Assembly: GCF_000402035.1 (NCBI RefSeq) | Contig: NC_021287.1 | Location: forward strand, 1,426,001-1,490,000 | Direction: 5' to 3' | DNA: 64,000 bases | From: Caballeronia insecticola | GTDB lineage: Bacteria > Pseudomonadota > Gammaproteobacteria > Burkholderiales > Burkholderiaceae | In this document: positions 55,559-63,671 of the stretch, in pieces | Position numbering within the stretch: position 1 is the stretch's first letter | How the letters are laid out: each line of letters opens with the position of its first letter | Made by a program: the position numbers and the translations under genes | The notes under the pieces: generated by a model | Databases searched by the model: none | The model's input: only the letters and a program-made list of their open reading frames with translations | What the model was told of the DNA's origin: nothing

Positions 55559-55595
55559 AAAAAAGCCGGAGGCTGGGAAACCCCAGCACTCCGGC
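55559..55595 (-). terminator. Rho-independent terminator of the exopolysaccharide operon
   Basis: Two stacked stems (GCCGGAG/CTCCGGC and GCTGGG/CCCAGC with one unpaired A) sit before an A run at 55559-55564 that is a U tract on the minus strand, 25 bases after the wzc-like stop codon. Confidence 0.88.
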
Positions 55596-55619
55596 CCGAA
55601 CCCCCACCCTTCACTCTTC

Positions 55620-58052
55620 TTATCGCGTCGACGTCCTGATGCCGTATTCCTCGCGCGCACCGTAACGTCCCGGTGCGAAGCCGTTGAACACATGCCCGCC
55701 CACCTTCGCGCCCACATTCTCCAGGCGGCGCAGCGTCTCCTCCAGTTGCCGTGCGCCCGTGCGGTCCGCGCGCGACACGAGCAGCACGAGGTCGCAGTTC
55801 TGCATCGCGATCGAGAGCGCATCGCTGACCGGCAGCACCGGCGGCGAATCGATCACGATGTAATCGTAGATGTCGCGCAGCATCGTCATCATTTCCTGGA
55901 ACGCCGGGCGCGTCAGCAGTTCCGCCGGGTTCTCCGGATACTCCGCGCCCGCATCCATCATCGAGAGACCGCCATCGCCGAGCGGCACGATCGCATCGTC
56001 GACGCGCGCCGTGCCCGCCAGCACTTCCGCGAGACCCGGACCTTCGCGGCCATCGACGAGATGACGCAGACGGCCCTGACGCATGTCGGCGTCGATCAGC
56101 AGCACCGAGGCGCGCGTCTCCGCCAGCAGATACGCGAAGTTCGACGACACGAAGCTCTTGCCCACGCCCTGCGTCGGACCCGTGAAGAGAATCACGCGGC
56201 CGCCGCCGTCGTTCGTATCGGTCGCCTCGACGACGTATCCCGGATTCATCACGCTCATCGTGTTGCCGAACGAGTTGCCGGCCGTGTTGCCGAACGAGTT
56301 GCCCATTGCATGGCTCAACGCCATCGGGTTCATCGGATTGAGCGGGTTCATCGGATGCAGGCCATGAAAGCCCGGATGATTCGCGATCGGCACGCCGGAG
56401 AGCATCGCCCGCACGCTGCTGCGCAACGAACGCAGTGCCTCGACGCTCGGATCGGTCGGGCTCGTCATCGCGAGCAGCTTGGCCGGCGCCGCGTTATGCG
56501 TGAGCGCACGCACGTCCTGACGCAGTTGCGCCGTCGAGCGCGCGATCACGGCGAGACGCGGCACTTGCGAAAAGTGGTCGATCTCTTCCGGGCTGCGCAG
56601 TTCACGGCGATGCAGCGCGATCAGATAGATCGACACAGTGCTCACGAACAGGCCGCCGAAGATCGAGCCGAGCAGCACGATCCACTGACGCGGCCACGAC
56701 TGCTTCTCGGGCGCGACGGCCCAGTCCACCACCGCGATGCCCGGCGGCGTGCTGGCCGCGGCCACTTCGAGCTGCTGCGCGTTGGTGAGCACGCTCGTGT
56801 AGAGCTGCGTCGTCACGGCGACGTCGCGTGCGAGTTCGACATACTGCCGCTGGATCGTCGGCAGGTTCGCCGCCGTCTTCGACGCATCGCCGATCTCGCG
56901 CTTCACCTGATTCAGCTGCGTGAGCGCGGCCTGATACTGCTCGCTGTCCGGACGATAGCGATGCTGCGCGGCGTCGAGCGCGAGTTGCAGCGTCGTCTGC
57001 CGTTCCTCGAGGCTGCTCATGCGCGCGATCAGCGCGACGTTCTGCTGCTGCATGTCGACGGTGCCGGTCTGCGTGCGGAAGCTGTTCAGGCGCCCTTCCG
57101 CGCGTTCGAGGTCCGCCCGCAGAGCGGGAAGACGCTGACGCAGAAAGTCGAGGCTTGTCTGCGCCTGCGCGGCGCGTCGTTCGATATCGCGCTGCTGATA
57201 CGTCTTGATGATCGCGTTGACCATGGCCTGCGCCTCAAACGGCGATTCGGCCTGGTACGTCAGATGGATCAGCGCCGGGTCGCGCAGCGACGACTCGCGC
57301 GGCGGAATCGACGTGCGCAACCGCTGCAGCACGTTGTCGAACGTCATCTGCTGCGAATACTTCGTGATCTGGAACGACACGCCGGGGCGCGCGCGCAACG
57401 TGTCGATGCGCAGTTCGCCGGGCGCCTGGCCATCGGGCGTCGTGACCTGAAACGGCACCGTCTCGCCGACGCGGCCTTCGGCCAGGCGCGTGTCGTTCTT
57501 GTCGAAGAGCGTCCAGCGTCCGCCCTCGCCCGCGACGACGTGGAACTTCATCTGCAGCGCGGCCTTCGGCACGTCGAAGACGCCGGGCGTCAGGCGCTCG
57601 CCGCCCCACGCATACTGATCGAGCCCGAACAGCGCCGGCGCGAGTTCGCGGTCGGTGGCGTGACGCGTGGCCATCCAGCGGCCGATCACCGGAAAGAAGC
57701 TTTGCGTCTCGACGACCGTCTCCGCGCCCGTCTGCGCGATCGCCGCGGAGACAACCGAGCGCGACGTCAGCACGTCGCTTTCGTCGCTTGCGGAACCGTC
57801 GGCGGCCATCGAGCCGGACACGTCCGACAGTGCGCTGATCGCCACACCCGCCTTGCTCTGCACGCGCAGCAGCGCCTCGGCGCGATATTGCGGCGTCGCG
57901 AGCAGGATGTAGAGCACGCCCGCCGCACAGCATGTGCCGGTGACGGCGCCAAGCAGCGTCTTGTGGCGCACGACGCTGCGCCAGAGATCGACGACTCCGT
58001 CGCCGCGCTGCGGAACTGGCGTCAAGGTGGGGCGCATGTTGTATGAAAGCAT
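55620..58052 (-). CDS. Wzc-type polysaccharide co-polymerase / tyrosine autokinase
   Basis: 810-aa inner-membrane protein controlling chain length and export of an exopolysaccharide. N-terminal Wzz domain with TM1 (about residues 32-53), a long periplasmic coiled-coil part (about 290-400), TM2 (about 454-480) and a cytoplasmic BY-kinase domain with Walker A GPTQGVGKS (about 621), Walker A' VLLIDADMRQG and Walker B DYIVIDSPPVLP. Between about 560 and 604 there is a Met/Asn/Pro and Gly/Asn repeat insert not expected in the family. The C-terminus has only two Tyr (RYGAREEYG) instead of a dense Tyr cluster. Start at 58052 has an AGGGA site. Confidence 0.93.
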   Translation of the reverse strand: MLSYNMRPTLTPVPQRGDGVVDLWRSVVRHKTLLGAVTGTCCAAGVLYILLATPQYRAEALLRVQSKAGVAISALSDVSGSMAADGSASDESDVLTSRSVVSAAIAQTGAETVVETQSFFPVIGRWMATRHATDRELAPALFGLDQYAWGGERLTPGVFDVPKAALQMKFHVVAGEGGRWTLFDKNDTRLAEGRVGETVPFQVTTPDGQAPGELRIDTLRARPGVSFQITKYSQQMTFDNVLQRLRTSIPPRESSLRDPALIHLTYQAESPFEAQAMVNAIIKTYQQRDIERRAAQAQTSLDFLRQRLPALRADLERAEGRLNSFRTQTGTVDMQQQNVALIARMSSLEERQTTLQLALDAAQHRYRPDSEQYQAALTQLNQVKREIGDASKTAANLPTIQRQYVELARDVAVTTQLYTSVLTNAQQLEVAAASTPPGIAVVDWAVAPEKQSWPRQWIVLLGSIFGGLFVSTVSIYLIALHRRELRSPEEIDHFSQVPRLAVIARSTAQLRQDVRALTHNAAPAKLLAMTSPTDPSVEALRSLRSSVRAMLSGVPIANHPGFHGLHPMNPLNPMNPMALSHAMGNSFGNTAGNSFGNTMSVMNPGYVVEATDTNDGGGRVILFTGPTQGVGKSFVSSNFAYLLAETRASVLLIDADMRQGRLRHLVDGREGPGLAEVLAGTARVDDAIVPLGDGGLSMMDAGAEYPENPAELLTRPAFQEMMTMLRDIYDYIVIDSPPVLPVSDALSIAMQNCDLVLLVSRADRTGARQLEETLRRLENVGAKVGGHVFNGFAPGRYGAREEYGIRTSTR
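56241..56370 (-). repeat. Repeat-encoded low-complexity linker inside the wzc-like gene
   Basis: Encodes MNPLNPMNPM followed by GNSFGNTAGNSFGNT and MNPG. At DNA level two copies of GTTGCCGAACGAGTTGCC and several copies of a GGGTTCAT-like element are seen, which points to origin by slippage. Confidence 0.85.
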
Positions 58053-58236
58053 GTTATATCCCTAACAAAGAAATGAAGACCAAGGACGTCAGTGGCGACT
58101 GGCCATCGTCGGCAAAAGCATTAAGTCATCCGAATCGAAACATGAAGAGAGGCGCGTCTTCCCCGTACGCGCCCCTCCCCCTCCCCGCACTCACCGCACT
58201 AACCACATCACTGCAAACACTGCAATCACTGCACTT

Positions 58237-59553
58237 TCACGAAGCCACGCTGATAAAAACCGGACCCTGCGCTTCGGTGACCGCCAGCATGCCGCGCCCG
58301 GTGCGCGGCTTGCCGTACAGATCGGTGACGACCGCGCGTCCGGGCAGGCGCGACACGTCGAGATTCATCACGTTGCCGGCGCCGTAACACCACACGACAT
58401 ACTTCGTCGCGCCGCCGGCCTCGAACTTGAGCACCGCATATTTCTCTTTCTCGTCGATGAACCAGCGCGCGTTCTTCACGCCCGCCGTGAAGCCGAACAG
58501 ATGCTTCACCGCGTGATACGCCGGCAGCTTCGCGTTGCCCGCATCGAGCAGCCCGAAGTTATGCTCCATCTCGCGCGGGTTCGTGCCGTCGTTGCGCATG
58601 TCGTAATACGAGGTCAGGCCGACTTGCGCGATCCAGTTCATCAGAAAGAGCCGCACCGCATACTTCGCCTGACGCGCACGCGCTTCGGGCGAATGACCAT
58701 CTGCAATGTCCGCTACATATTCGTATGCATAGCTTGGGTATGACCATTCGGTGGCCCACACTTGCGGACGCTTCGCGTAGGTCGAGAGGTCTTCGCGCAA
58801 TGCCGCGTAGTCGTCGAGCACGGTCTCCGGATATTGCTGGCGATACGGATGCACGCTCACCGCATCCGGTCCGCTGCGCGACTTCGCGGCACTCATGTCG
58901 CCGACCGCGCGGATGAAGTCGCGATCGACCTGCTGCACGCCGCCCGTGGCGATCGTCACATCGGGATTGGCCGCGCGCGCCGCGCTCACCGCCGTCTCCA
59001 GCAACGCGCGATACGCACGCGGCGACGGCGTCGCGAGCCAGTAATCCTTGTGGTCCTGCTCGTTCCACACCTCGAAGCGCACCGGCGCGTTGCGATAGCG
59101 AAACACCGCCTGATACACATACGTGCGGAACGCGGCGAGCTGCGGCGCGGACGTCGGCGGCTGATCCGGGCTGAACATGTAATGCTTGTAGCCGAGGATG
59201 AAGAGCGCGCCCAGGCCGCGCGCCGAGAGATTTGAGACGAGCCCGTCGAACGTGCCGAAGTGCCAGCCGTCGGGTGCCTGCACCGCTTCCCAGAACAGGT
59301 CGGTGCGCACGAACGAGAAGCCGACATCCTTCACGGCGTCGAGCAGACGCGGATCGTTGATCTCGTGAATCGCGACGCCCGTGTTCGCGCGCGACGCCGC
59401 GAACTTCGGTACGGCGGCATACGGCACTTCGGCGGAATTCGCCGCGCCGTCGAGCGTGACCGTCGGCGCGGGCGACGCCGCGAGCAGCGCGCCGCAAAAC
59501 GCGAGGAGCACGGCAAGCGTCACGCGGCGCGCCATGCGAGGACCGGGGCGCAT
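58237..59553 (-). CDS. Exported clan GH-A glycoside hydrolase, PslG-like
   Basis: 438 aa with a signal peptide or single anchor (ARRVTLAVLLAFCGALLAAS). TIM-barrel enzyme with acid/base Glu in RFEVWNEQDHKDYW and nucleophile Glu in VWATEWSYPS, as in GH39 enzymes such as PslG, which trims the Psl polysaccharide in Pseudomonas. The ATG overlaps the stop of the upstream gene as TGATG, so translation is coupled. Likely to cleave or edit the polymer made by this operon; the substrate is inferred from context. Confidence 0.85.
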   Translation of the reverse strand: MRPGPRMARRVTLAVLLAFCGALLAASPAPTVTLDGAANSAEVPYAAVPKFAASRANTGVAIHEINDPRLLDAVKDVGFSFVRTDLFWEAVQAPDGWHFGTFDGLVSNLSARGLGALFILGYKHYMFSPDQPPTSAPQLAAFRTYVYQAVFRYRNAPVRFEVWNEQDHKDYWLATPSPRAYRALLETAVSAARAANPDVTIATGGVQQVDRDFIRAVGDMSAAKSRSGPDAVSVHPYRQQYPETVLDDYAALREDLSTYAKRPQVWATEWSYPSYAYEYVADIADGHSPEARARQAKYAVRLFLMNWIAQVGLTSYYDMRNDGTNPREMEHNFGLLDAGNAKLPAYHAVKHLFGFTAGVKNARWFIDEKEKYAVLKFEAGGATKYVVWCYGAGNVMNLDVSRLPGRAVVTDLYGKPRTGRGMLAVTEAQGPVFISVAS

Positions 59554-60890
59554 CACGTCAGATGCCTCCCGAAGCTGCCGCGCGAGGCGTCCAGCAACGC
59601 ATCGTGATGACGCTCGACGCCCCGCTCATCGACGACAAAGCCATTCGCGCGCATCGACGGATGTGCCGGCATGCGGCTCATCTGGCTGAAGGTTTCCGGC
59701 ACGCTCTCGCGCAGATAGCGGATCGTGATGCCGAGGAACAGCAGGCAGCCGATGGATTCGCAGATGTCCGTGCTCGCGCAGGCGAACAGCAGATAGAGCA
59801 GCATCGCCCAGGAAGCGCGGTCGGTCGGCTCGGCCTTGAGCATCAGACGCACGAGCGCCCAGACCAGCACCAGCGCGCCGAAGAAGCCGAAGCTCGCGAC
59901 CGCGTAGAGCACCGTGTTGTCCGCATACGCCACGTTGAAGCCGAAGGCGCTCTCGTAGTAGGTTGCCGCCGAACCGAAGCCGCCCGGCCCGAGACCGAGC
60001 CAGATGCGGTTGTCCTTGAGCAGCCCTTCGATCAGGAGCGGCCACGTATTCCACATGCGGTCCTGAAACGATGCCAGCGTCGTATAGCCGGTGCCCGCGA
60101 GATTGATCGCCGAGGTGGCGAGGAACGTCACGATCGGGAAGGCCACCGCGAAGCCGGCGGCCCACAGGCAGGCGCGCTTGATCGTCGACGAGGCGAGGAA
60201 GCAATGCGCGATGACAACGAGCGCAAGCGCAACCGGCGCCGTCTTGTTGGTGGTCGCGTAGACCGCCGCGCCCGCGCATCCGAGCAATGCGAGTTGCAGC
60301 AGCTTCGAGCGGGTGCGCATCAGCAGGAAAGTCGTGAGCAGCCCGACCATCAGGCCGGTCGATGCGCTGTCGCGGCCGAAGCCGGTGAGACGCGAGGCGA
60401 CGCCCACATACGACGACATCGCCACCGAAACGTTGTGGCCGCCCACCGAAACGCTCTGCCCGACCCACGGCATCGGCGAATAGCTGTTCAGCAGCAGCCC
60501 GACGAAGCTCAGCGCCGCCAGCACGAAGATGGCCACGCGCGCCCCGCCGCCGTTGAGCAGCGCAAGCGCCTGGGGCGATGCGGTCAGCGCGAAGAGCATC
60601 GGCATGACGGTCCAGACCCAGAAGCCGACAGCCTCGGGCGCAACGCCGTGAGACAGCGACACGAAAGACTGCGCGAGCAGATACAGCGCGATGATCGCGT
60701 GGCTCGCTTTCGGCCGCTTGAGCAGGATATAGAGCACCCAGGCGAGCATCAGCACCTTGGGCAGATAGGTGGCCGGCGCCGCGCCGACCAGCGATGTGGC
60801 ATAGCGGATCACGCCCGACAGCACGTCGCTCGCCACGGCGACGATAAAAGTCGCCACCCAGAGTCTGTCTTCCAGCGATGCCCTGTTCAT
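59553..60890 (-). CDS. O-antigen polymerase/ligase-like membrane protein (Wzy type)
   Basis: 445 aa with about 11-12 hydrophobic helices and a large periplasmic loop containing GLGPGGFGSAATYYESAFG, an arrangement typical for Wzy/WaaL/VpsF-type polysaccharide polymerases. First gene of a three-gene operon with the glycosidase and the Wzc-like kinase, so polymerisation of exopolysaccharide repeats is the likely role. The C-terminal 40 residues are cytoplasmic and polar. Confidence 0.85.
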   Translation of the reverse strand: MNRASLEDRLWVATFIVAVASDVLSGVIRYATSLVGAAPATYLPKVLMLAWVLYILLKRPKASHAIIALYLLAQSFVSLSHGVAPEAVGFWVWTVMPMLFALTASPQALALLNGGGARVAIFVLAALSFVGLLLNSYSPMPWVGQSVSVGGHNVSVAMSSYVGVASRLTGFGRDSASTGLMVGLLTTFLLMRTRSKLLQLALLGCAGAAVYATTNKTAPVALALVVIAHCFLASSTIKRACLWAAGFAVAFPIVTFLATSAINLAGTGYTTLASFQDRMWNTWPLLIEGLLKDNRIWLGLGPGGFGSAATYYESAFGFNVAYADNTVLYAVASFGFFGALVLVWALVRLMLKAEPTDRASWAMLLYLLFACASTDICESIGCLLFLGITIRYLRESVPETFSQMSRMPAHPSMRANGFVVDERGVERHHDALLDASRGSFGRHLT

Positions 60891-60965
60891 TGAATCCCCG
60901 GATGTCCGTGTTCGGATCGTCGTTTCGTTGTTTTTCGCCTGACCGCCGGACGCGTCGTTGTGATG

Positions 60966-60981
60966 TGCAAGCGTCGTGCGA
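60966..60981 (-). promoter_or_regulatory. Candidate sigma-54 promoter of the exopolysaccharide operon
   Basis: On the minus strand TCGCACG-N4-TTGCA compares with TGGCACG-N4-TTGCA: one mismatch (in the -24 GG pair) and correct spacing. It would start transcription about 60 bases before the first gene. Confidence 0.4.
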
Positions 60982-61139
60982 TAGGCGAGTCGAGCCTGGC
61001 CGGGCTCGTTGATGTCCGAAAATTACCCGTCCGCTTAATCGCGCTCCGTGCGCGGACGCACGTATGCGCCGGGAGCGAGCGCGGCCAACGTTTGCTGTGT
61101 CGGCTGGCGCTCATAAAGCGGTCGCGAAAAGCATCGGGT

Positions 61140-61174
61140 GGTGCTATCGGGCGGTGCTATCAGGTGATGCTATC
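61140..61174. repeat. Three direct repeats GRTGCTATC with 13-base period
   Basis: Copies at 61140-61148, 61153-61161 and 61166-61174 (the last with one change). They lie about 160-210 bases upstream of the sigma-54-like element, the usual distance of enhancer sites for sigma-54 activators. Confidence 0.75.
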
Positions 61175-61296
61175 GAGCGGCCCGTCGCGCGAAATTTGTC
61201 GTACCGCTCCGGGTTTCTCCGATGTGCGGGGCGCCGCGTGTCGCGTGCGCCGTCGTACATTCGGCGCGCGGCCTCAACGATAGGATTGCCGAACAA

Positions 61297-61313
61297 AGTA
61301 CAGAAAATGTACT
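61297..61313. repeat. Palindrome AGTACA-N5-TGTACT
   Basis: Perfect 6-base arms around GAAAA, in the region between the exopolysaccharide operon and the oxygenase-like gene; operator-like. Confidence 0.6.
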
Positions 61314-61749
61314 GACTGGTTAGTGCCCGCGACGACGGACACAACTGGACGGGACGGGTTGACAGGAACCCGAAAGCAAAACAAAACAGATTCGCACAAC
61401 AAGAAACCGCCATGAGCGAGACCAACAGGCACACCGGTAAGCGCACCGACCAGCGCACGGATCAGCACGCGTGGGCAGCATGGCCGCCGGATGGACAGAC
61501 CGCCATCGGCATCGGCGGCGGCGCGGCTCCGGGAAACCCGCTCAACCTCTGCGCCCGACGAAGCGCGCACGGCACGCACGCGGCCTCCCGTCGCGTTCGA
61601 CAGCGAAGCTCGCGCCCCTTCCCGTCGCGACGACACGACAGCCATCACGAGAACGCCCGCCGCTGACGCGTCGTCACGCTGCGCATCGATCTGCAAGCCA
61701 ATCTGCCAGCCAGTCGCAGTTTCACTTACCGCTATATTTCGGGGTGCAT

Positions 61750-62520
61750 ATGAAAAAACAAGATCATGACGCGTTGCAGCGCGCGTGCCGGGGCGAACTG
61801 GCTGTCTTCGAATCGGTGGTGCCGGAACAGTTGCTTGCCGAGATCAAGTCGAAGCTCGACGTCGCCCATGACGCCACGCCCGATCACAAGCAGTTTTTCA
61901 CGAGCGCGAAGGACGTGCTCCACACGTTGCGCGAAATCCCGAAGTTCAAGGAACTGGAAAGCGAGTCGGTGCGACTGGCGTCCGACTGGGTCGAGTCGAC
62001 CTTGAAGGCGAAGGCCGCGATGGGCCCGTGGTTCGGTCTGCGCGTCGGCAGCCCCACGACGGATTCGAACAGCCATTGCCGCCACTACGATTCGCACGTG
62101 CTCACGCTCGTGATCCTGCTGCAATCCGCCGACGACGAACGCGCGGGCGATCTCATCGCCTATACCAGGCCGCGCCGTCTGCCGGGCCGCACGCGCAATC
62201 TCTTCACCAAAAGCCTGCAGTGGAGCGAGCGCAACATGCCCCTCCCGCTACGCCTCGCGCGAACGCAACGGCATCTCGATCAGGGCATCTGCACGCGTAT
62301 CAAGGGCAAGCCCGGCAGCGTGTTCGTGTTCAACGGCTTTCTGATGCAGCACTGCAATCTCGACGTGATGAACGGCGAGCGCCGCAGTCTGATCGTTCAC
62401 TATCTCGATCCGGGACTCTCGATGGGACTCTCCGCCCTCAACCGCTTCCGCCGCGATTTCGCGCCGCCGACCGAGCCGGTGCGCCCGGTCGAGCCCGTCA
62501 CCGGCATGGACGCGACCTGA
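61750..62520 (+). CDS. 2OG-Fe(II) oxygenase-like protein
   Basis: 256 aa, no signal peptide. The HxD iron motif is in CRHYDSHVLTLVILLQ (about residue 110), the distal His in FNGFLMQHCNLDVMNG (about 200) and the 2-oxoglutarate-binding Arg candidate in ERRSLIVHYLDPG, which together suggest a jelly-roll dioxygenase fold. The precise family is not recognised and the substrate is unknown. ATG at 61750 directly precedes a Lys-rich start. It ends exactly where the CBS gene on the other strand ends. Confidence 0.65.
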   Translation: MKKQDHDALQRACRGELAVFESVVPEQLLAEIKSKLDVAHDATPDHKQFFTSAKDVLHTLREIPKFKELESESVRLASDWVESTLKAKAAMGPWFGLRVGSPTTDSNSHCRHYDSHVLTLVILLQSADDERAGDLIAYTRPRRLPGRTRNLFTKSLQWSERNMPLPLRLARTQRHLDQGICTRIKGKPGSVFVFNGFLMQHCNLDVMNGERRSLIVHYLDPGLSMGLSALNRFRRDFAPPTEPVRPVEPVTGMDAT

Positions 62521-63027
62521 TCAAATGAAGCGCGTCTCGAGCGTCTGCGGGATCGGCATGCTGCGCGTGAGCGCGCACGTCGGCGTGTCGTGGTGCGGGC
62601 CGCGCACGTAACTCTCCAGTTGATCGATGGCGAACTGCTGCTCCTCGATCAAATGCCGCACCATGTCGCCGATCGACACCATGCCGATCAGCCGTCCGCC
62701 TTCCATCACCGGCAGATGACGGATGCGGTACCGCGTGATGAGCGCCATGCATTCTTCGGCGCTCGTGCGCAGGCTCACGGACATCACCGGCGCGGTCATG
62801 ATTTCGCAGACCGTGGTGGTGCGCGAAACCTTGTCCTGCAGGATCACCTTGCGCGCATAGTCGCGCTCGGTGACGATGCCGCACACCGCGTCGCCCACCG
62901 TGACCACGAGCGCGCCCACCTGAACCTTCGACATCAACGCGACTGCCTCGAAGACACTCGCTTCGGCATCGATCGTATGCACCGATGCGTCGGACTTCGC
63001 TCTCAGGATCTGCTTCACCGTTGCCAT
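62521..63027 (-). CDS. CBS-domain pair protein
   Basis: 168-aa cytoplasmic protein made of two CBS domains (about residues 10-65 and 75-130), with VCGIVTERDYARKVI and LIGMVSIGDMVRHLIEEQ as the adenosyl-binding signatures. Such stand-alone Bateman modules sense adenine nucleotides and regulate partners. Start at MATVKQ (63027); an earlier in-frame start adds 23 residues. Follows the zinc-ribbon gene by 65 bases on the same strand. Confidence 0.9.
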   Translation of the reverse strand: MATVKQILRAKSDASVHTIDAEASVFEAVALMSKVQVGALVVTVGDAVCGIVTERDYARKVILQDKVSRTTTVCEIMTAPVMSVSLRTSAEECMALITRYRIRHLPVMEGGRLIGMVSIGDMVRHLIEEQQFAIDQLESYVRGPHHDTPTCALTRSMPIPQTLETRFI

Positions 63028-63092
63028 TGCCGTTCTCCGTGTTGTCTCTGCTGTCCGCAACGTGCGGGTTGTGCTGCATCTCGCGCATCCGC

Positions 63093-63410
63093 TCAATCGA
63101 AATCGAACAGATCGCCGAGAAATGACTTCTTGCGGCGCGGATGCTCACGCCGCACGCGCGCATCTCCATAGCGGTAATTCTCTTGATGGTGTTCTTCCGT
63201 GCGATGCGGCCGCCGCTCGCGCTCCTGCTCGCGCCATTCCGCGCGCTCGGCCTGCACTTCGGCGAGCGCGGCTTGCTCCGCGCGGCGAATCAGCTGATCG
63301 AGTTCGCCACGGTCGAGCCAGATGCCGCGGCACTGCGGGCAATAGTCGATCTCGATGCCTTCCCGCACGCTCATCAGCAGCTCGGTCGCCGGACACACTG
63401 GGCACTTCAT
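63093..63410 (-). CDS. TFIIB-type zinc-ribbon protein
   Basis: 105 aa. The zinc ribbon uses MKCPVC and DYCPQCRGIWLDRGELDQL, the zf-TFIIB/DUF pattern, followed by a charged, Glu/Arg-rich helical tail ending KKSFLGDLFDFD. Function unknown; a nucleic-acid or protein-binding role is plausible. Confidence 0.88.
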   Translation of the reverse strand: MKCPVCPATELLMSVREGIEIDYCPQCRGIWLDRGELDQLIRRAEQAALAEVQAERAEWREQERERRPHRTEEHHQENYRYGDARVRREHPRRKKSFLGDLFDFD

Positions 63411-63671
63411 ATCGAATCCTTTCTGTTTGCTTTCGATGTAAGCAATGTAGCGAAAGGACGCATATCGAAAAATGCGAAATTACGGGGGAATAGGTTCGTA
63501 AAAACCGAAGTTGACGACGTGGGGCGAGAAGCACGACACACTTCGCACCAAATCTGTGCATACAAAAGTTGAAATAATGGAGCTGACTTGCGATCCGTCT
63601 CAAAAATGCGCAAGCTTTCGGTCTGAAGCGGCACGCGCCGCACGACAGAACCCAATAGCCAAGGCAATCCC

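Larger units (their letters stand above)
60891..61749. other. Divergent regulatory region, 859 bases
   Basis: Lies between the exopolysaccharide operon and the oxygenase-like gene. It holds a sigma-54-like element, three 13-base direct repeats and a 17-base palindrome, listed separately. The ORFs inside lack ribosome binding sites and family features. Confidence 0.6.

Noticed and set aside
55692..58046. 784-codon open frame opposite the wzc-like gene
   Set aside because: Antisense shadow made of Arg/His/Gln; the minus strand carries all Wzc motifs.
61412..61666. 84-codon open frame in the exopolysaccharide upstream region
   Set aside because: No ribosome binding site, low-complexity polar composition and another open frame antisense to it; not supported as a gene.
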